Shown one piece after another: positions 63,772-64,000 of a stretch of 64,000 nt of DNA. The DNA comes from Lateolabrax maculatus. Taxonomy: Eukaryota > Chordata > Actinopteri > Acropomatiformes > Lateolabracidae. Every line of letters begins with the position of its first letter. Within the stretch, counting starts at the first letter, position 1. The stretch spans positions 3,903,501 to 3,967,500 of the forward strand of contig CM062216.1 in the NCBI GenBank assembly GCA_031216445.1. Direction: 5' to 3'. The position numbers and the translations under genes are program-made. The notes beneath the pieces were generated by a model that saw only the letters and a list, made by a program, of their open reading frames with translations, was not told the origin of the DNA and did not search any database.

Positions 63772-64000
63772 GTGAGTCTTTTCTCAGTTTAAACCAACGA
63801 CAGCGAGGGTCACAGCGGCAGTAACAGTGTTTCTGCACAGTCAGGTGACGGAGGGCAGAGGTAGGCCAGTGTTAGCTGGAGAGTGACAGCGGTGCCGGCT
63901 GTCAAATTAAAGTCCAAAGCAACAGAAGCCCACAGCTTCCTCCTGCCAGTCACACAGCTGGAGGGAACAGAAACCCTCTGTTTGATCTCACTTATACTCA
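63772..64000 (+). other. Right edge, presumed intron
   Basis: Follows the GTGAGT donor at 63772. No further exon is seen before the window ends. Confidence 0.35.

Overview
The window is vertebrate nuclear DNA and most probably comes from a ray-finned (teleost) fish. The evidence is a set of intron-split genes whose conceptual proteins match vertebrate families, small introns, very abundant CA/GT microsatellites, and dispersed repeats of kinds familiar from fish genomes (TTAA-ended foldback elements, an RNase-H-bearing LINE with a GAA tail, an L2/CR1-like reverse transcriptase fragment). No species call is made. There is no operon structure; each gene is an independent transcription unit.

Layout, left to right. 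scpep1 (plus, 520-6245) encodes a serine carboxypeptidase in 13 coding exons. engase (minus, 8393-15213) encodes the cytosolic endo-beta-N-acetylglucosaminidase in 14 coding exons and converges on scpep1. csnk1d (plus, 17691-31640) encodes casein kinase 1 delta in 9 coding exons, with a 7 kb first intron full of repeats and a probable 2.8 kb 3' UTR. slc16a3 (plus, coding 39269-42783, with noncoding exons upstream) encodes the lactate transporter MCT4. A LINE deletion derivative lies at about 47165-48854. dus1l (plus, 49807-55971) encodes tRNA-dihydrouridine synthase 1-like in 13 coding exons. A five-exon tryptase-like gene (minus, 59659-61924) has lost both the catalytic His and Ser. At the right edge (63584 onward) are the first exons of a gene I could not identify.

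The five recognised housekeeping genes share no pathway: lysosomal/secretory peptidase, free-oligosaccharide breakdown, protein kinase signalling and circadian timing, lactate export, and tRNA modification. What ties them is synteny. csnk1d, slc16a3, dus1l and engase all have human counterparts on 17q25.3, and scpep1 is on 17q22. In human, FASN and CCDC57 lie between SLC16A3 and DUS1L; here that interval holds no recognisable coding exon, only repeats and the LINE.

The most notable observations are the doubly inactivated protease homolog, the repeated placement of GT microsatellites against 3' splice sites (four introns in three genes) and CA microsatellites against 5' splice sites (two introns), two stop-free introns with lengths divisible by three, a 704 bp foldback element in csnk1d, and a degenerate higher-order repeat found both inside and upstream of engase. 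Exon boundaries were read by eye from GT/AG sites, reading-phase continuity and recall of family sequences. They were not checked against transcripts.
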